Shown: piece by piece, positions 52,201 through 59,147 of the stretch
Numbering within the stretch: the first letter of the stretch is position 1
Layout: the number at the start of each line of letters is the position of its first letter
Origin: Lophius americanus
Lineage: Eukaryota > Chordata > Actinopteri > Lophiiformes > Lophiidae
NCBI GenBank assembly: GCA_037951165.1
Contig: JBBDHG010000009.1
Span: 8,521,001 to 8,585,000 of the forward strand
Direction of reading: 5' to 3'
DNA length: 64,000 bases
Position numbers and translations under genes: made by a program
Notes under the pieces: model-generated
The model's database searches: none
What the model saw: only the letters and a program-made list of their open reading frames with translations
Told to the model about the DNA's origin: nothing

Positions 52201-52310
52201 TTGTTTTATAGCAAATTTTATTTAGGAAAAATCTTACCTTTTGAGTATAGAGATTTTGGTGAATTTAGGTCGAGATCTGAGCTAAGGAGGGATATAAAAT
52301 CAGAGGGCAT
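15908..52310 (-). CDS. nfat5: NFAT5 / TonEBP tonicity-responsive transcription factor (12 coding exons)
   Basis: Rel-family factor that activates osmoprotective genes under hypertonic stress. Exons in transcript order: 52310-52238, 37072-36944, 34417-33787, 33615-33432, 32937-32747, 32650-32478, 19735-19601, 19484-19432, 19280-19148, 18803-18619, 18534-16362 and 16239-15908. Every junction is GT-AG and phase-consistent. The total is 4392 nt, giving 1463 aa (human long isoform about 1531). Order of parts: N-terminal leucine-rich stretch MPSDFISLLSSDLDL (nuclear export signal region in human), acidic SMWADDSVSNFS region, basic RKSRKR (228-233), Rel-homology DNA-binding domain with RARYLTEGSRG (315-325), IPT/TIG dimerisation domain from about 462, then a long Gln-rich activation region. 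Oddities: the second half of the bipartite nuclear localisation signal is changed, and an in-frame TAG precedes a conserved-looking tail. Teleosts may have two nfat5 copies; which one this is cannot be told here. Confidence 0.95.
16362..18534 (-). CDS. nfat5: NFAT5 exon 11: glutamine-rich transactivation region
   Basis: A single 2173-nt exon encodes about half the protein. Its acceptor is TTTTTTAG before 18534, and its donor follows G at 16362 (FGIQN, then GTAAG). Near its start QQTLEISSS matches human QQTLENISN. The middle has EVAVAQQQLSSVLYSPTP (human QQVLEAQQQLSSVLFSAP), and it ends QANLFVFGIQN (human GMFLFGIQN). Long Gln tracts occupy roughly residues 830-940 of the whole protein. Confidence 0.93.
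17460..17930. repeat. Coding CAG/CAA-type repeat (poly-Gln) within NFAT5 exon 11
   Basis: On the plus strand TTG/CTG triplets predominate. From 17795 to 17925 they form a tandem unit of 15-21 bp (CTGTTGTTGTTGTAT variants) encoding IQQQQQ. The mixture of CAG and CAA codons should limit pure triplet slippage, but the unit-level array is likely to vary in length between individuals. Confidence 0.9.
18619..18803 (-). CDS. nfat5: NFAT5 exon 10: linker after the IPT domain
   Basis: Acceptor GCCCTCAG precedes 18803 and the donor GTAAG follows 18619. It reads ADNSNVRTVKTEGPSL and ends EDTPMEVSSNQPPTDVFK, matching human EDVTPMEVTAEKRSSTIFK. The human stretch FEEAMKAMKTTGCNLDKV has no visible counterpart, so this linker is shorter or diverged. 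Confidence 0.8.
19148..19735 (-). CDS. nfat5: NFAT5 exons 7-9: IPT/TIG dimerisation domain
   Basis: Three exons (19735-19601, 19484-19432, 19280-19148) encode QPAGVPEILKKSLHSC, then NFLKGTKVIFQENIT, then DDNSWQAGAKIDMDLFHQ, then NHLIVTVPPFHNQ and SVGIFVMTNAGRSHDAQTF. This is the IPT fold that makes NFAT5 a constitutive dimer encircling DNA. It is almost identical to human in its core. The 53-nt exon at 19432-19484 is easy to miss but fits phase exactly. Confidence 0.93.
19852..23600 (-). mobile_element. L2/CR1-like non-LTR retrotransposon with internal RT deletion, in NFAT5 intron 6
   Basis: On the minus strand: an N-terminal/endonuclease region (about 23000-21800), with ELFNSQSLTNKSCLI, DVMCITETW, VVGDMNIH and GVSDHKAVSMELSL, a frameshift lying near 22450-22500. 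A reverse transcriptase start follows, with FANYRPISKLPFLSKVLEK (about 21180-21100). The C-terminal part is LSAAPRLWNALPDHLRAP-like (20763-19996). A RT fragment with YADDTQIY lies near 20860. Between FETFQSGF and NWFQSYFTDRTEYVS about 100 residues, including the first catalytic Asp block, are missing, and there are frameshifts, so the copy is dead. The 3' end is an (ATT)n tail at 19852-19870, typical of L2 elements. Confidence 0.85.
23650..25316. other. NFAT5 intron 6 segment, no gene recognised
   Basis: No exon or transposon protein was recognised. A hairpin-like inverted repeat lies at 24939-24967 (TGATACTGTA ... TACAGTATCA), and an (AAT)n run is at about 25168-25196. Confidence 0.4.
25325..25828. 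mobile_element. Non-autonomous hAT-type element (504 bp) with TIRs and 8-bp TSD
   Basis: The left end reads TTATGGTTCTCAACTGG and the right end, reversed, CAGTGATTCTCAACCGG: imperfect terminal inverted repeats of the well-known hAT type (consensus like CAGTGGTTCTCAACTGG). They are flanked by CTGTAGAG (25317-25324) and CTCTAGAG (25829-25836), an 8-bp duplication with one mismatch, as hAT insertion produces. No transposase is encoded. Confidence 0.8.
26595..26710. repeat. Short palindromic tandem repeat around TCTCGTAATTACGAGA
   Basis: Four imperfect copies of a roughly 30-bp unit, each centred on a self-complementary TAATTA core (CTCGTAATTACAAGA, CTCATAATTAAGAGA, CTCGTAATTACGAGA, CTTTATTACATGAGA variants). 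The unit can form repeated cruciform or hairpin structures. It lies in NFAT5 intron 6. Confidence 0.75.
28740..29150 (-). mobile_element. Tc1/mariner transposase fragment, decayed
   Basis: A minus-strand reading frame contains KHGGDRIMSWGYFGTSGTG and then HYYKILLENVRSSVCDL. This lines up with the conserved Tc1 block KHGGGSVMVWGCFSASGTG...YKEILKNNV in the DDE catalytic domain. Neighbouring frames carry more of the transposase with frameshifts. The copy is non-functional and no terminal repeats were delimited. Confidence 0.65.
29420..29550 (+). repeat. Dispersed teleost repeat tail
   Basis: The motifs GTCCCAAGCCCGGATAAATG, CAGGAAGGGCATCCAACGTAA and GCAGACCCTAAAGGGAA in this order are those of a widespread fish interspersed repeat (a SINE/LINE 3' region). 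The family name is not assigned. Confidence 0.55.
30101..31436. mobile_element. Possible non-autonomous DNA transposon bounded by AGGGATGT inverted ends
   Basis: AGGGATGT at 30101 is matched by its reverse complement ACATCCCT at 31429-31436. The sequences just inside each end (GATTAATCG; ACGGTATTAGATTTC on the reverse strand) resemble known fish elements that begin this way. No clear target duplication and no transposase were found, so the limits are tentative. Confidence 0.4.
31440..32477. other. NFAT5 intron 6, exon-proximal end
   Basis: No gene is recognised. A 107-codon minus-strand reading frame at 31609-31932 is unclassified and has no recognised domain. It may be a transposon relic or chance. 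Confidence 0.3.
32478..33615 (-). CDS. nfat5: NFAT5 exons 4-6: Rel-homology DNA-binding domain
   Basis: Exon 4 (33615-33432) ends in VQPETQHRARYLTEGSRG and DRTQQGFPTVK, the recognition loop that contacts the TonE/ORE element. Exon 5 (32937-32747) has EPVVLQVFVANDAGRVKPHG and QACRVTGRNTTACKEVD. Exon 6 (32650-32478) has VDCVGILKLRNADVEARIG, GSKKKSTRARLAFRVNI and the linker SSPILC. All are near-identical to human NFAT5, whereas calcineurin-regulated NFATs have RAHYETEGSRGAVK at the loop. Intron 5 is only 96 bp. Confidence 0.95.
33787..34417 (-). CDS. nfat5: NFAT5 exon 3: Ser-rich N-terminal region, export domain and NLS
   Basis: After the acceptor CTACTACAG the exon encodes a Ser/Thr-rich stretch, then ISPPPEDLFDDSQMSCQE, SSMWADDSVSNFSLIS, YNDNTEVPRKSRKR and MDVFDADSAKAPHFVLSQL, each with an evident human counterpart. 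Human has GVKRRD after the first basic cluster. Here the sequence is GPKPAPPED, so the second basic half of the bipartite nuclear localisation signal is missing. Confidence 0.93.
34418..36943 (-). other. nfat5: NFAT5 intron 2
   Basis: About 2.5 kb with no recognised exon, RNA gene or transposon protein. The sequence is AT-rich. Confidence 0.6.
36944..37072 (-). CDS. nfat5: NFAT5 exon 2
   Basis: Acceptor CTGACAG precedes 37072 and the donor GT follows 36944. It reads SVYDLLPKELQLQPL, then TMSQKSGGEAGPPPAA, matching human SVYDLLPKELQLPPS and SMSQTSGGEAGSPPPA. The first codon is completed by the last base of exon 1 (G|AG, Glu). Confidence 0.92.
37205..37290 (+). repeat. Dispersed repeat copy A (arm of a palindromic fish element)
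   Basis: GGGTTGAATCCAAAGCAACT, then GGACTTCTGTTTTGGCTTAA, then a CTCTCATCCAAAACACCTCTTC segment (close to, but not copied in full here). The same family occurs at 48045-48235 and, in part and reversed, at 58668-58800. This copy directly abuts the Rex1-like LINE relic. Confidence 0.7.
37292..38170 (+). mobile_element. Rex1/CR1-like LINE reverse transcriptase relic
   Basis: With stops and frameshifts, the plus strand conceptually shows NDYRP at 37301, CFERLVLYQIKAAIPVNLNQ, then TEDAITTTLHTALTHLDQ, a degraded DFSSAFNT-like block near 37500, GLLCAGILDFLRNSP, VDCIMFLGAHF and STIESLLTYCCTVWF. The order (RT fingers, first Asp block, thumb, C-terminal region) is that of fish Rex1/CR1-type LINEs. It is strongly decayed. 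Confidence 0.7.
38180..43000. other. NFAT5 intron 1 interior, no gene recognised
   Basis: About 4.8 kb with only short, unconvincing reading frames. No RNA gene or conserved exon is recognised. Residual repeat sequence is likely but was not delimited. Confidence 0.4.
43436..43500 (+). repeat. Dispersed repeat end (TTAAAGGTACA...), inverted with respect to 48541-48600
   Basis: TTAAAGGTACAGAGTGTGAA, then ATTTAGTGGCATTTAGTGG, resembles the reverse complement of 48541-48600 (TTAAAGGTGCACTCTGTAAA, then ATTTAAAGGTATATAGTGG). These are either the two ends of one roughly 5-kb insertion or two separate copies of a short family. Confidence 0.5.
44189..45565 (+). mobile_element. hAT transposon remnant (1377 bp) with TIRs, 8-bp TSD and BED zinc-finger fossil
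   Basis: The left end TAGGGCTGCAAC and the right end (reversed) TTGGGCTGCAAC form terminal inverted repeats, and the right end carries the familiar GATTAATCGGTCGATTATTG. Flanks are TTTCATGT (44181-44188) and TTTCCTGT (45566-45573), an 8-bp duplication with one mismatch. Inside, at 44351-44424, a frameshifted stretch conceptually gives SKVWEHFPLNTTKK and CKICKAD, the start of the BED zinc finger found at the N-terminus of hAT/ZBED transposases. The rest of the transposase is deleted. Confidence 0.75.
45835..47465. other. Further hAT-like ends and unclassified repeat DNA
   Basis: GCAGCCCTA occurs at about 45866 (reversed: TAGGGCTGCACGATTTGG, a common fish element end). CAGCCCTAG occurs at 47451-47459 next to ATTAATCAATAG. 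A short L2-tail-like stretch (AATAATACATTTAAATATAATGCA) sits near 45957. A GC-richer, unidentified piece occupies about 46680-46970. Boundaries are not resolved. Confidence 0.35.
48045..48235. repeat. Palindromic dispersed repeat copy B (complete inverted repeat)
   Basis: The left arm, ACTGGACTTCTGTTTTGGCT then TGAAGATGGTTCACCTTTCA, is repeated in reverse complement on the right (CTTGGATGAAAGTTGAAAAG then CATCAAGCCAAAACAGAAGT). The arms are about 45 bp around a roughly 65-bp loop. The left half also matches copy A at 37205-37290. Confidence 0.75.
50600..50757 (+). mobile_element. tRNA-derived SINE
   Basis: The head reads GCGGCACAGTGATTAGCGCTG (A-box region), followed by a perfect B box GGTTCGAATCC at 50649-50659. 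The body reads GGGTGTACCCTGCCTCACGC and GATGTCAGCTGGGA, and the tail has repeated GAATGAATGAAT. This is the layout of a very common teleost tRNA-derived SINE. It is too short and too diverged at the 5' end to be a functional tRNA. It lies in NFAT5 intron 1. Confidence 0.8.
51135..51180. repeat. (TG)n microsatellite
   Basis: An interrupted TG run followed by a G homopolymer, in NFAT5 intron 1. Confidence 0.85.
52238..52310 (-). CDS. nfat5: NFAT5 exon 1 with start codon
   Basis: The minus-strand ATG at 52310-52308 opens MPSDFISLLSSDLDLNSP then KSLYSK. Human begins MPSDFISLLSADLDLESP then KSLYSR. The donor GTAAGA follows 52238, leaving one base (G) that joins AG of exon 2 to make Glu. The context (GCG before ATG) has a purine at -3. 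The exon lies 15.2 kb upstream of exon 2. Confidence 0.95.
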
Positions 52311-52323
52311 CGCAGCGCTTCAT
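52300..52323 (-). CDS. Upstream ORF overlapping the NFAT5 start
   Basis: On the minus strand an ATG at 52323-52321 begins a seven-codon frame (MKRCDAL) that ends in TGA at 52302-52300, eight codons in all. It overlaps the NFAT5 initiator in another frame and stops just inside exon 1. Its own context is weak (T at -3), so leaky scanning would be expected. Whether it lies on the mRNA depends on the transcription start. Confidence 0.4.
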   Translation of the reverse strand: MKRCDAL

Positions 52324-52720
52324 CGAGAGAATGGAAGCGGACACTCTTTAGAAGAAACCAAGTCGGCAGCTTTGTCCGACAAGTTTGGCGGAATAATTTC
52401 ATATACAGAGTATATGGTTTAAAATATCTTGGTGTCAAAAACAAAACTTTAAATTATAAAACCGTTACAGAGCAGGTCTGATGTTGAAGTGTACTGTATA
52501 TATGTTCACTAGAGGAGACAGATACACACACTCGTTGGTCAGCTCAGCTCTTAGCCCATCCCCCTTTCGGCTGTCTTCGCGCATGCGGTGTGACCGTGTG
52601 ATAAATTTTGAAGCGTCGATAGAGGACGATGTCACCATATCAGCTGGATTCATTTTGTTTTTGTAGGTCACATGTTGATTCATATTCTAAGAAAATGTTT
52701 TTAAGACACATTCGGTGTGC
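52324..52720 (-). promoter_or_regulatory. nfat5: Probable NFAT5 5' UTR / promoter region
   Basis: Immediately upstream of exon 1, with several CpGs (for example around 52560-52600 and 52320-52390) in otherwise AT-rich DNA. No TATA box or start site can be assigned by eye. Confidence 0.35.
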
Positions 52721-53026
52721 ATCACACAATTGGTGTCATCAAGTAGTTGTTTTAATTTTTTTTTTCATTTTTATGCACATTTGAACCAGGCACAGGTAGA
52801 ATTTTCAGTTTGGGCTGGGCCAGAGTAATTATCTTACTATTTGTGGGTTCCTACCTAGTTATAATACCTTTAACATCTTTTTTAAACACTCCAGTGTCCA
52901 TATTTGGGGTATTGAGTCATGGGCTTTGTTGTAGTTACTTTGTTCTAGTTAATCCAGGCAGTGCTCAGGTTGGTCTGCCTCCTCGAAGAATAGCAGAGTG
53001 CCCTCTTTACTAGTAGATTTGACCCT

Positions 53027-53350
53027 CTACCATACTAACTCATGGTTTTTCAGCCAAGCCTGAAAGGCACATGTTGTTGAGAGGCAGGTCATTAGCTGGT
53101 AGCCCTGGTAGGTGTGGATCATGTCAGGTCCTGGTGCTGTCCAGACTCGTTGACCAATGTCTGCATTTTTTGTGAGTTTGACTGTGTCCTTATTTGGGAA
53201 GTTACTGTTAGCTCTATGAGCCACTTTACAAGGACGATGATGGCGATGCCCCTTTCTTTCTGTGATGGCTACATCTGCAGCCATACAGTGGCAGAAGTTG
53301 GGAACCTCATCTAGTACCTTTGAGTTATGTTTGGACATATCTTTGCGCAC
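53027..53350 (-). mobile_element. Possible LINE reverse transcriptase fragment
   Basis: A minus-strand frame contains DIGQRVWTAPGPDMIHTY, followed by AFQAWLKNHELVW. The pattern W-x-A-P-G-P-D, then a W/LK stretch, recalls the N-terminal reverse transcriptase region of several fish LINEs. No catalytic block is present. A decayed fragment is the best guess. Confidence 0.4.
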
Positions 53351-54029
53351 ACATTACACATGTACAGAGTCCCATAAACATAGACACATCATTTTACGAT
53401 TTCATACAACATGGACATGGCATTTGGGAAATGTAAATTATTTAGGTTTCTAACAAGCACATTTAGTTGAGTTTGTGTTCTCGAATTATGTTCAATCAAA
53501 TTGTATTGATTTCATTGTTTTTCCGGTGCTGGATGGTCTATTTTCCTGTTGTTGAGTCATCTGGGCAAAGGATCCGTCCCAGGAAAATGACGGGTTTTAT
53601 ACAGGAAATTCTAACCATTACCACCAATCTCAGACCTTTGATCTGTTCAGTGTAACTATTTTATTAATTCTATTTGGCTTGCATTTGATGTTTGGATACA
53701 TTTGGATATGAGTTGTACAATGGTAGGTTAATTATCCAACAGGCTGAGTTATTTTTATTTTGTGGGGTTAATTAGTTGGTTAGTGTTTTGTTTTACTCCA
53801 AATTGTGTTCATTTTGTTTGACCAGCTATGTGAAATACCCCTGCAATCTTTCTTTGTCAGGTCAGTTGTTCTTTATTGGCTCATTTGCGCCTATTCAGTT
53901 TCATTGTGCTAATTACTTTGCTTGAATTTATCGTTGGCAAAATAGTGAGTTTAGTGTAAATGTTCCCTATTTTTGGTTATAATAAAACCCTTTACTTCAA
54001 AACTCACCTGTGACTCTTTGTGTACCAGC

Positions 54030-54453
54030 TCGGCTCCTAACGCTCCCATACGACCATCAAGTATTGTTCAGCCACAGCTTCTGGTGGGTTTGTTCCTTCG
54101 CTGTTATTCCCTTTCTTGGCTACTGCTACTGGAGATGATGATGATGATGAGGATGGAGAAGCTGCGGAGGAGATTGTGTCAGTTTTCATGTAGATTTTCG
54201 TGTCATCAGCGTAGCAATGGAATGAGAGTCCATATCGGCCGATTACATGGCCAACGGGGAGCATGTAAAGTATGAAGAGAATGGGGCCAAGGACTGATCC
54301 CTGAGGGACCCCACAGGTGAGGGTGTGTGTCAAGGACCTTGACCTACCAAGGGAAATGTATTCTGTTCTGTCGGTCAAGTAGGATTGAAACCAGTTTAGG
54401 GCGTGTGCTTGTTTTCCGTCCATGACCTGTCTCTCATGATACACCTTGACCAA
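54030..54453 (-). mobile_element. L2-like LINE fragment (RT palm), related to the intron 6 element
   Basis: The minus strand encodes LNWFQSYLTDRTEYISLG, then LTCGVPQGSVLGPILF and HCYADDTKIYMKTDT, that is RT blocks with the GVPQGSVLGP and YADD motifs. The DNA is closely similar to about 20790-21040 of the intron 6 element, including a GATGATGATGATGA run. The fragment lacks both ends. Confidence 0.85.
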
Positions 54454-55559
54454 AGTTTCTCCATGCTATCTTTATTTTGGCTTCAGACATTCTCCTCCAC
54501 ATTCTCTGTATAGGAGATTATCTTAAATGAAAAATATTTGCTGCCAAGAGGCCATGTAGTGAAAACTAACCTGCCCGACGAGCTGTCCAACGAACCAATG
54601 CTCCAAATCGATGTGTTTAGTAGGTTTATTCCAATTGAAAAATTCCACAGTCCAGGCATCAGGTTTTTCGAAGAGTATTCAATAGTGTCCACAGTAGTTG
54701 ATGCTCAGCAATAGATAGAGTAAGCAACATCCCTGCTCCCCCTCTCTCCAGCCATTCAGGAAAACTGACAAATGACCATAATTGCTGTTTCTCCCACCAC
54801 CAATACCATGTGTTCTTTTACCCTGGTTAAAAAAGGTTATGAATAAATAAATAAAATTCATTCATTCATTATCCATAACAGTATTAGCGTCATACCACGT
54901 GACATTAAATACTTAAGTGGCCGAAACAAAGACATGGACCGTATGCGCCTCATCTGGCTTCTACACTCTTGTTAGATCTGCGGTTGTAATCGCATTCCAT
55001 CTAGTCCATGTCACTCAATGCCTTATTTCAGTACAAATACCCTGTTACTATATTTAAGTAGATTTTTTTGTCATCTGTACTTTACTTAAGTACAGATTCA
55101 TGGGGAAGGCACTGTTTTCCTTGGCCAAATAAGAAGTGGCGAACTGCTGGCGTTCAACAATTCCTCGTAAAATTTAAGAAAATATATACAGGTAAATACG
55201 TATTTTCTGCTATGATTAATTAATGTTTTCTTTACTATAATAATGATCAATTTGGTTTTATAAATTTTCAATGCCTGTAATGTTAACAGTGAGAGTTAAG
55301 AGAGCTATTTTTGCTAGCATTAGCATGTAAGGAAAGTAACCTTAGCTATATTTTCTGTCCGAACTGCTGCAAATCTACGCAAAAAAGTCAATGAATGTCA
55401 AAAAATAATTATGATTTTTTTTTTCTCAGTCCAATTAACCTTCTCCTATTGTGTGTGTATGTGTGCTGCGTATGTGTGGGTTGCATGCACATATCCCCTT
55501 CTAGAGAAGGCATATGAGTCAACGGAGAGGTATACATAACTCACTTCACATGCTATGAA

Positions 55560-57160
55560 AAGGAAATTGACTGAAGAGGAGAACACCGCATCCAAGCATT
55601 TTAAATTGTAGAAAACAACGAGTGTATCACAAAAAAGCGTTGACAAAGTCATTGTTAACTTTGTCATTCAAGATCTGCACCCTCTCAGTATTGTGGAACA
55701 GCAGGGGTTCAGAACTCTTCTGCATCATTTACAGCCAGATGTGGTTGTAATGTCCCGAGGCACAATGAAAAACAAAATTGAAAAAGCAATGCATGAAATG
55801 AAGAATAATCTTAAACCTTTCAAGAGTGAGATTGAGTTTATTGCTTCCACCACAGACTGCTTGACAGCCCACAGACAAAGTTTCATTGGTGTCACAGCAC
55901 ATTGGATAGAGGATGGAATTATTTTTGTTTGCTGTGGAGAGGATGGTGAGGATCATCAGAGAGCAGGGGAGGAAGCAATTACAAATGTGGGCAGTGCGCT
56001 GAAAATTTCCATGTATTTACCATTCGATTTTCAAAACCTGTAGAATAAAATATGAGGCAGTCTTAATTATCATATGTTATGCCTAGATCAAAATGTGCTA
56101 TCTTTTAATGAACAATTATTAAAATTTTATATGCATTATTCACTTATTTATACATAGAAATTTCAAAATTAATAAAATTTTGATATTTCTATTATATAAG
56201 AGTAAACTGCATTTATTAACATTACAAAACATAATATGCTTGATGAGGCTGCAGTTCACAAAAATGCACAAATGGATTACATTTTACCATCCAAAATGCT
56301 AAGTTAAAGCAATAACATTTTTGTGCATAAAGGTAAAGAATCCTAAGTAAGTTTACTAATATCTGCCCTAGGCAGACGTAGTTGCTGCCGGTTGGCCATG
56401 CAGTCCTATCATCATACAAACATGTTTAAATTTAAATTTCAATGGTTTTATTTTTTGTTTTGTTTTTTGACGGGTTCACTCCTGCTGAGCTTGATTTTCC
56501 GACAGAGTATGTGAAAATCAAGAGCCATTTGCAAAGGCGGTTGATGTTCTTCGGGGAGAGGAGATAAGATGGGATGGCTCGTAAATCTCCAACAGCTCTT
56601 ACTGTTACACTACTCAACACTAGCTACTAAGATTTCCTCCAAGTTCTGTGGGTCTTTGATGGATGCTCTTCAAGCAGGACTTGAAAGGCAATTTGGACAT
56701 ATGCTCACAGATCAAGAACAAAATTGCTGCTGCAATTCTGGTCCCCAAGTTCAAGACTTGCTGGACGAGTGATGAACATATTCTTGGTAGGTGTCGCACA
56801 GTCTGCTTTACATGCATTAAAGATAATGAAGGAAGTGTTGGCATTTGAAGAGTCCATAACACACAAAGCAATGATTTTCAATCTCAAATGCAAGTGAAGT
56901 CACTCGTGTAAACCAAATCACAATTTTATGGCAATCCTAACGTTTTCTTCATTAAAAGTAGACATCATGGATGTCCTGAAGTCTTTCCCAACAATCTGCA
57001 GCGTGTCATTGAGGCACATCTCAACGCGTCCAGTCTCAGCTGCTCCAGAGAGGCTCTTTAGCACTGTGGGACTTACTTTTACACCCAAAAAGGCACGCCT
57101 CGGTGCGAAGAACTTTGAGAACCAGCTACTTCAGAGGCTGAACAAAATGTTTTGGTAGTC
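55560..57160 (+). pseudogene. hAT (ZBED-type) transposase relic
   Basis: From about 55636 the frame reads VDKVIVNFVIQDLHPLSIVE then QQGFRTLLHHLQPD, followed by a stretch with TTDCLTAHRQSFIGVTAHW, up to a stop at 56041-56043 (55693-56043 is open for 116 codons). Further on, after several frame breaks, 56940-57158 encodes the hAT C-terminal dimerisation motif RPVSAAPERLFSTVGLTF, then KKARLGAKNFENQLL. No intact frame spans it. The N-terminal BED finger and terminal repeats were not found. Confidence 0.8.
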
Positions 57161-57899
57161 TTGTCATGCGTGTTAATTCCCTGATTTGACCGGGTTTTCC
57201 ATGTATTAGCACACACAGACATTCAGGCTTTGTGAGCATTCAGGGCAGTGTATTTTATAAGCCATTTTAAGGTTATTTACTCAGCAGGTCTATCCAGATT
57301 TCATACATCAACAATGTTGCATTGACTAATAATTAAGTTGTAACTAGTTAATGTCATAATTAAGTTATAACTAGTGCAAACTTTTACTCAAGATATCTGC
57401 AACAGCATTATGCCTGGTCAAAACTAATTTTAGATATCTACTACATCATTTTGACCTGTCATATTTCAAGTTAAAAGTATCTTAAATGTCATTCTGAATA
57501 GTCAAAACTAGATTTAAAGAAACAGTGTACATATTTTGAATTGGTTTTTATGACTAGTCAGAATTTAGATGTAGTTGTCTGCAGCTTGAATTACATCTAG
57601 TCAAAATTACATTGTAGATATCGGTTATCAATAACTGGCAAATAAACGTTGAAATGGATTTCCAAATGTGAAATACTGTTGTATTGGCTGTCATTCTCTG
57701 CGTGGCAATATTATTTAAAAATTTGAATAATATTTTGGAGTTTTTTTTGGTTGCCCATTGATAATGTTCAATCATAAATGAAGCGTATTATCTTTTTTCA
57801 GTTTGTTGTTTTCTTAATTGTGTTCTACATAATGGTAATTTATTTAAAAATTTTTTTTGCACGTTTATGGCTTTCATACAAGTTGCAATATTCCTATCC

Positions 57900-58100
57900 C
57901 TTGTTTTAACATTACGATTGTATGATATAAGGTTCAAATATGTTTTCCCACCACAGCAATGTCCTTCAAAGGATGTACTTGTAACTTATTTTTAGTGCCT
58001 GTACTTTTTTGCTTTTACTTGAGTGAATAAGTGGATCAATACTTTTGCTTTTACTTGAGTGTATCCCCCCCCCCCCCCACAAGTAACAGGATTTATACAT
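57900..58100. repeat. Poly-C tract and flanking low-complexity DNA
   Basis: A homopolymer of about 14 C at 58066-58079 follows a twice-repeated CTTTTACTTGAGTG motif. The length is likely to be unreliable in assembly. Confidence 0.6.
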
Positions 58101-58226
58101 AAGGGAAGAATGTGTGTACTTTTGCCACCTCTGCCTATTTCTCATCAGTCTCATGTCCTTGTCCCTTAATATATGATCCATTAATCAGGCTCATATGGCC
58201 TTAGTTATGTTTCACTCCCTCATACT

Positions 58227-58435
<209 letters not shown>

Positions 58436-58667
58436 TGCCATCTACAGGGGACATTTCTGCAATAGCTATAATGTGCTGAATGAGTGTAGGTAAGTATCAG
58501 GTTACACAGGCAGCCAAGTAAGCAAGCTGTGATTTTTTTTTCTTCCATATGATGAATAAAAACGTTGAACCAGGACTAAATGGATTGGGTTTCCAAATAG
58601 TTTTGCTTCTCTTTAAAAATGTTATAGTTAATTTTATAAAAGTTTGGACAGCAATATTGTTATTGTC

Positions 58668-58800
58668 TGTGTAGATTCTCATCCATCCAGGCCAGTCGCC
58701 TTTTTAGCTCAGAACTTCTTCAGTTCAGAACTACAGAAGCGTCTTGGGTGAAAGATGAGACGTCTTCAAGCCAAACCAGAAGTCAATTTGCTTTGGATTT
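58668..58800 (-). repeat. Dispersed palindromic repeat copy C (partial)
   Basis: CTTGGGTGAAAGATGAGACG, then TCTTCAAGCCAAACCAGAAG, is the reverse complement of the arm seen in copies A (37205) and B (48045). Only one arm is well preserved. Confidence 0.65.
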
Positions 58801-58929
58801 TTATCAGTGTTAAGACTTGCTTTTGTTGTTAAATATCCATATTGACAGTGTCTAGAAGGCATTCCACATTTTTGAAAGACAGGTTGCATGTTGTTTTGTC
58901 GCTATGTTGGAAATAAGTGTATTAGAAAT

Positions 58930-59147
58930 TATAACTAAAATTAAAGAGGACGCGCTTTAATTATAGCCAAGCCTCAACATCCCAGAAGGCTATTCGACTG
59001 TCGTCATCAATTTATTGCGGAAGTGGTGGAAGCTGTGTTGGTAGTCGCTGCAGCTCTGACACTTGCATTCATCTGTGTCAGCAGGTATTCCTTGTTGGCT
59101 TTATGTTCCTAGCGTAACACCATTATTTTCGTAAAAAAAAACGAGTT
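58930..59147 (+). promoter_or_regulatory. wwox: Probable WWOX promoter / 5' UTR
   Basis: A short, moderately GC-rich stretch before the WWOX start. A tiny upstream frame (ATG at 59103, stop at 59115-59117, four codons) would lie in the leader if transcribed. No TATA box is seen. Confidence 0.35.

Noticed and set aside
52168..52422. Plus-strand 84-codon frame
   Set aside because: It is antisense to NFAT5 exon 1, whose human-like protein, splice donor and phase are decisive.
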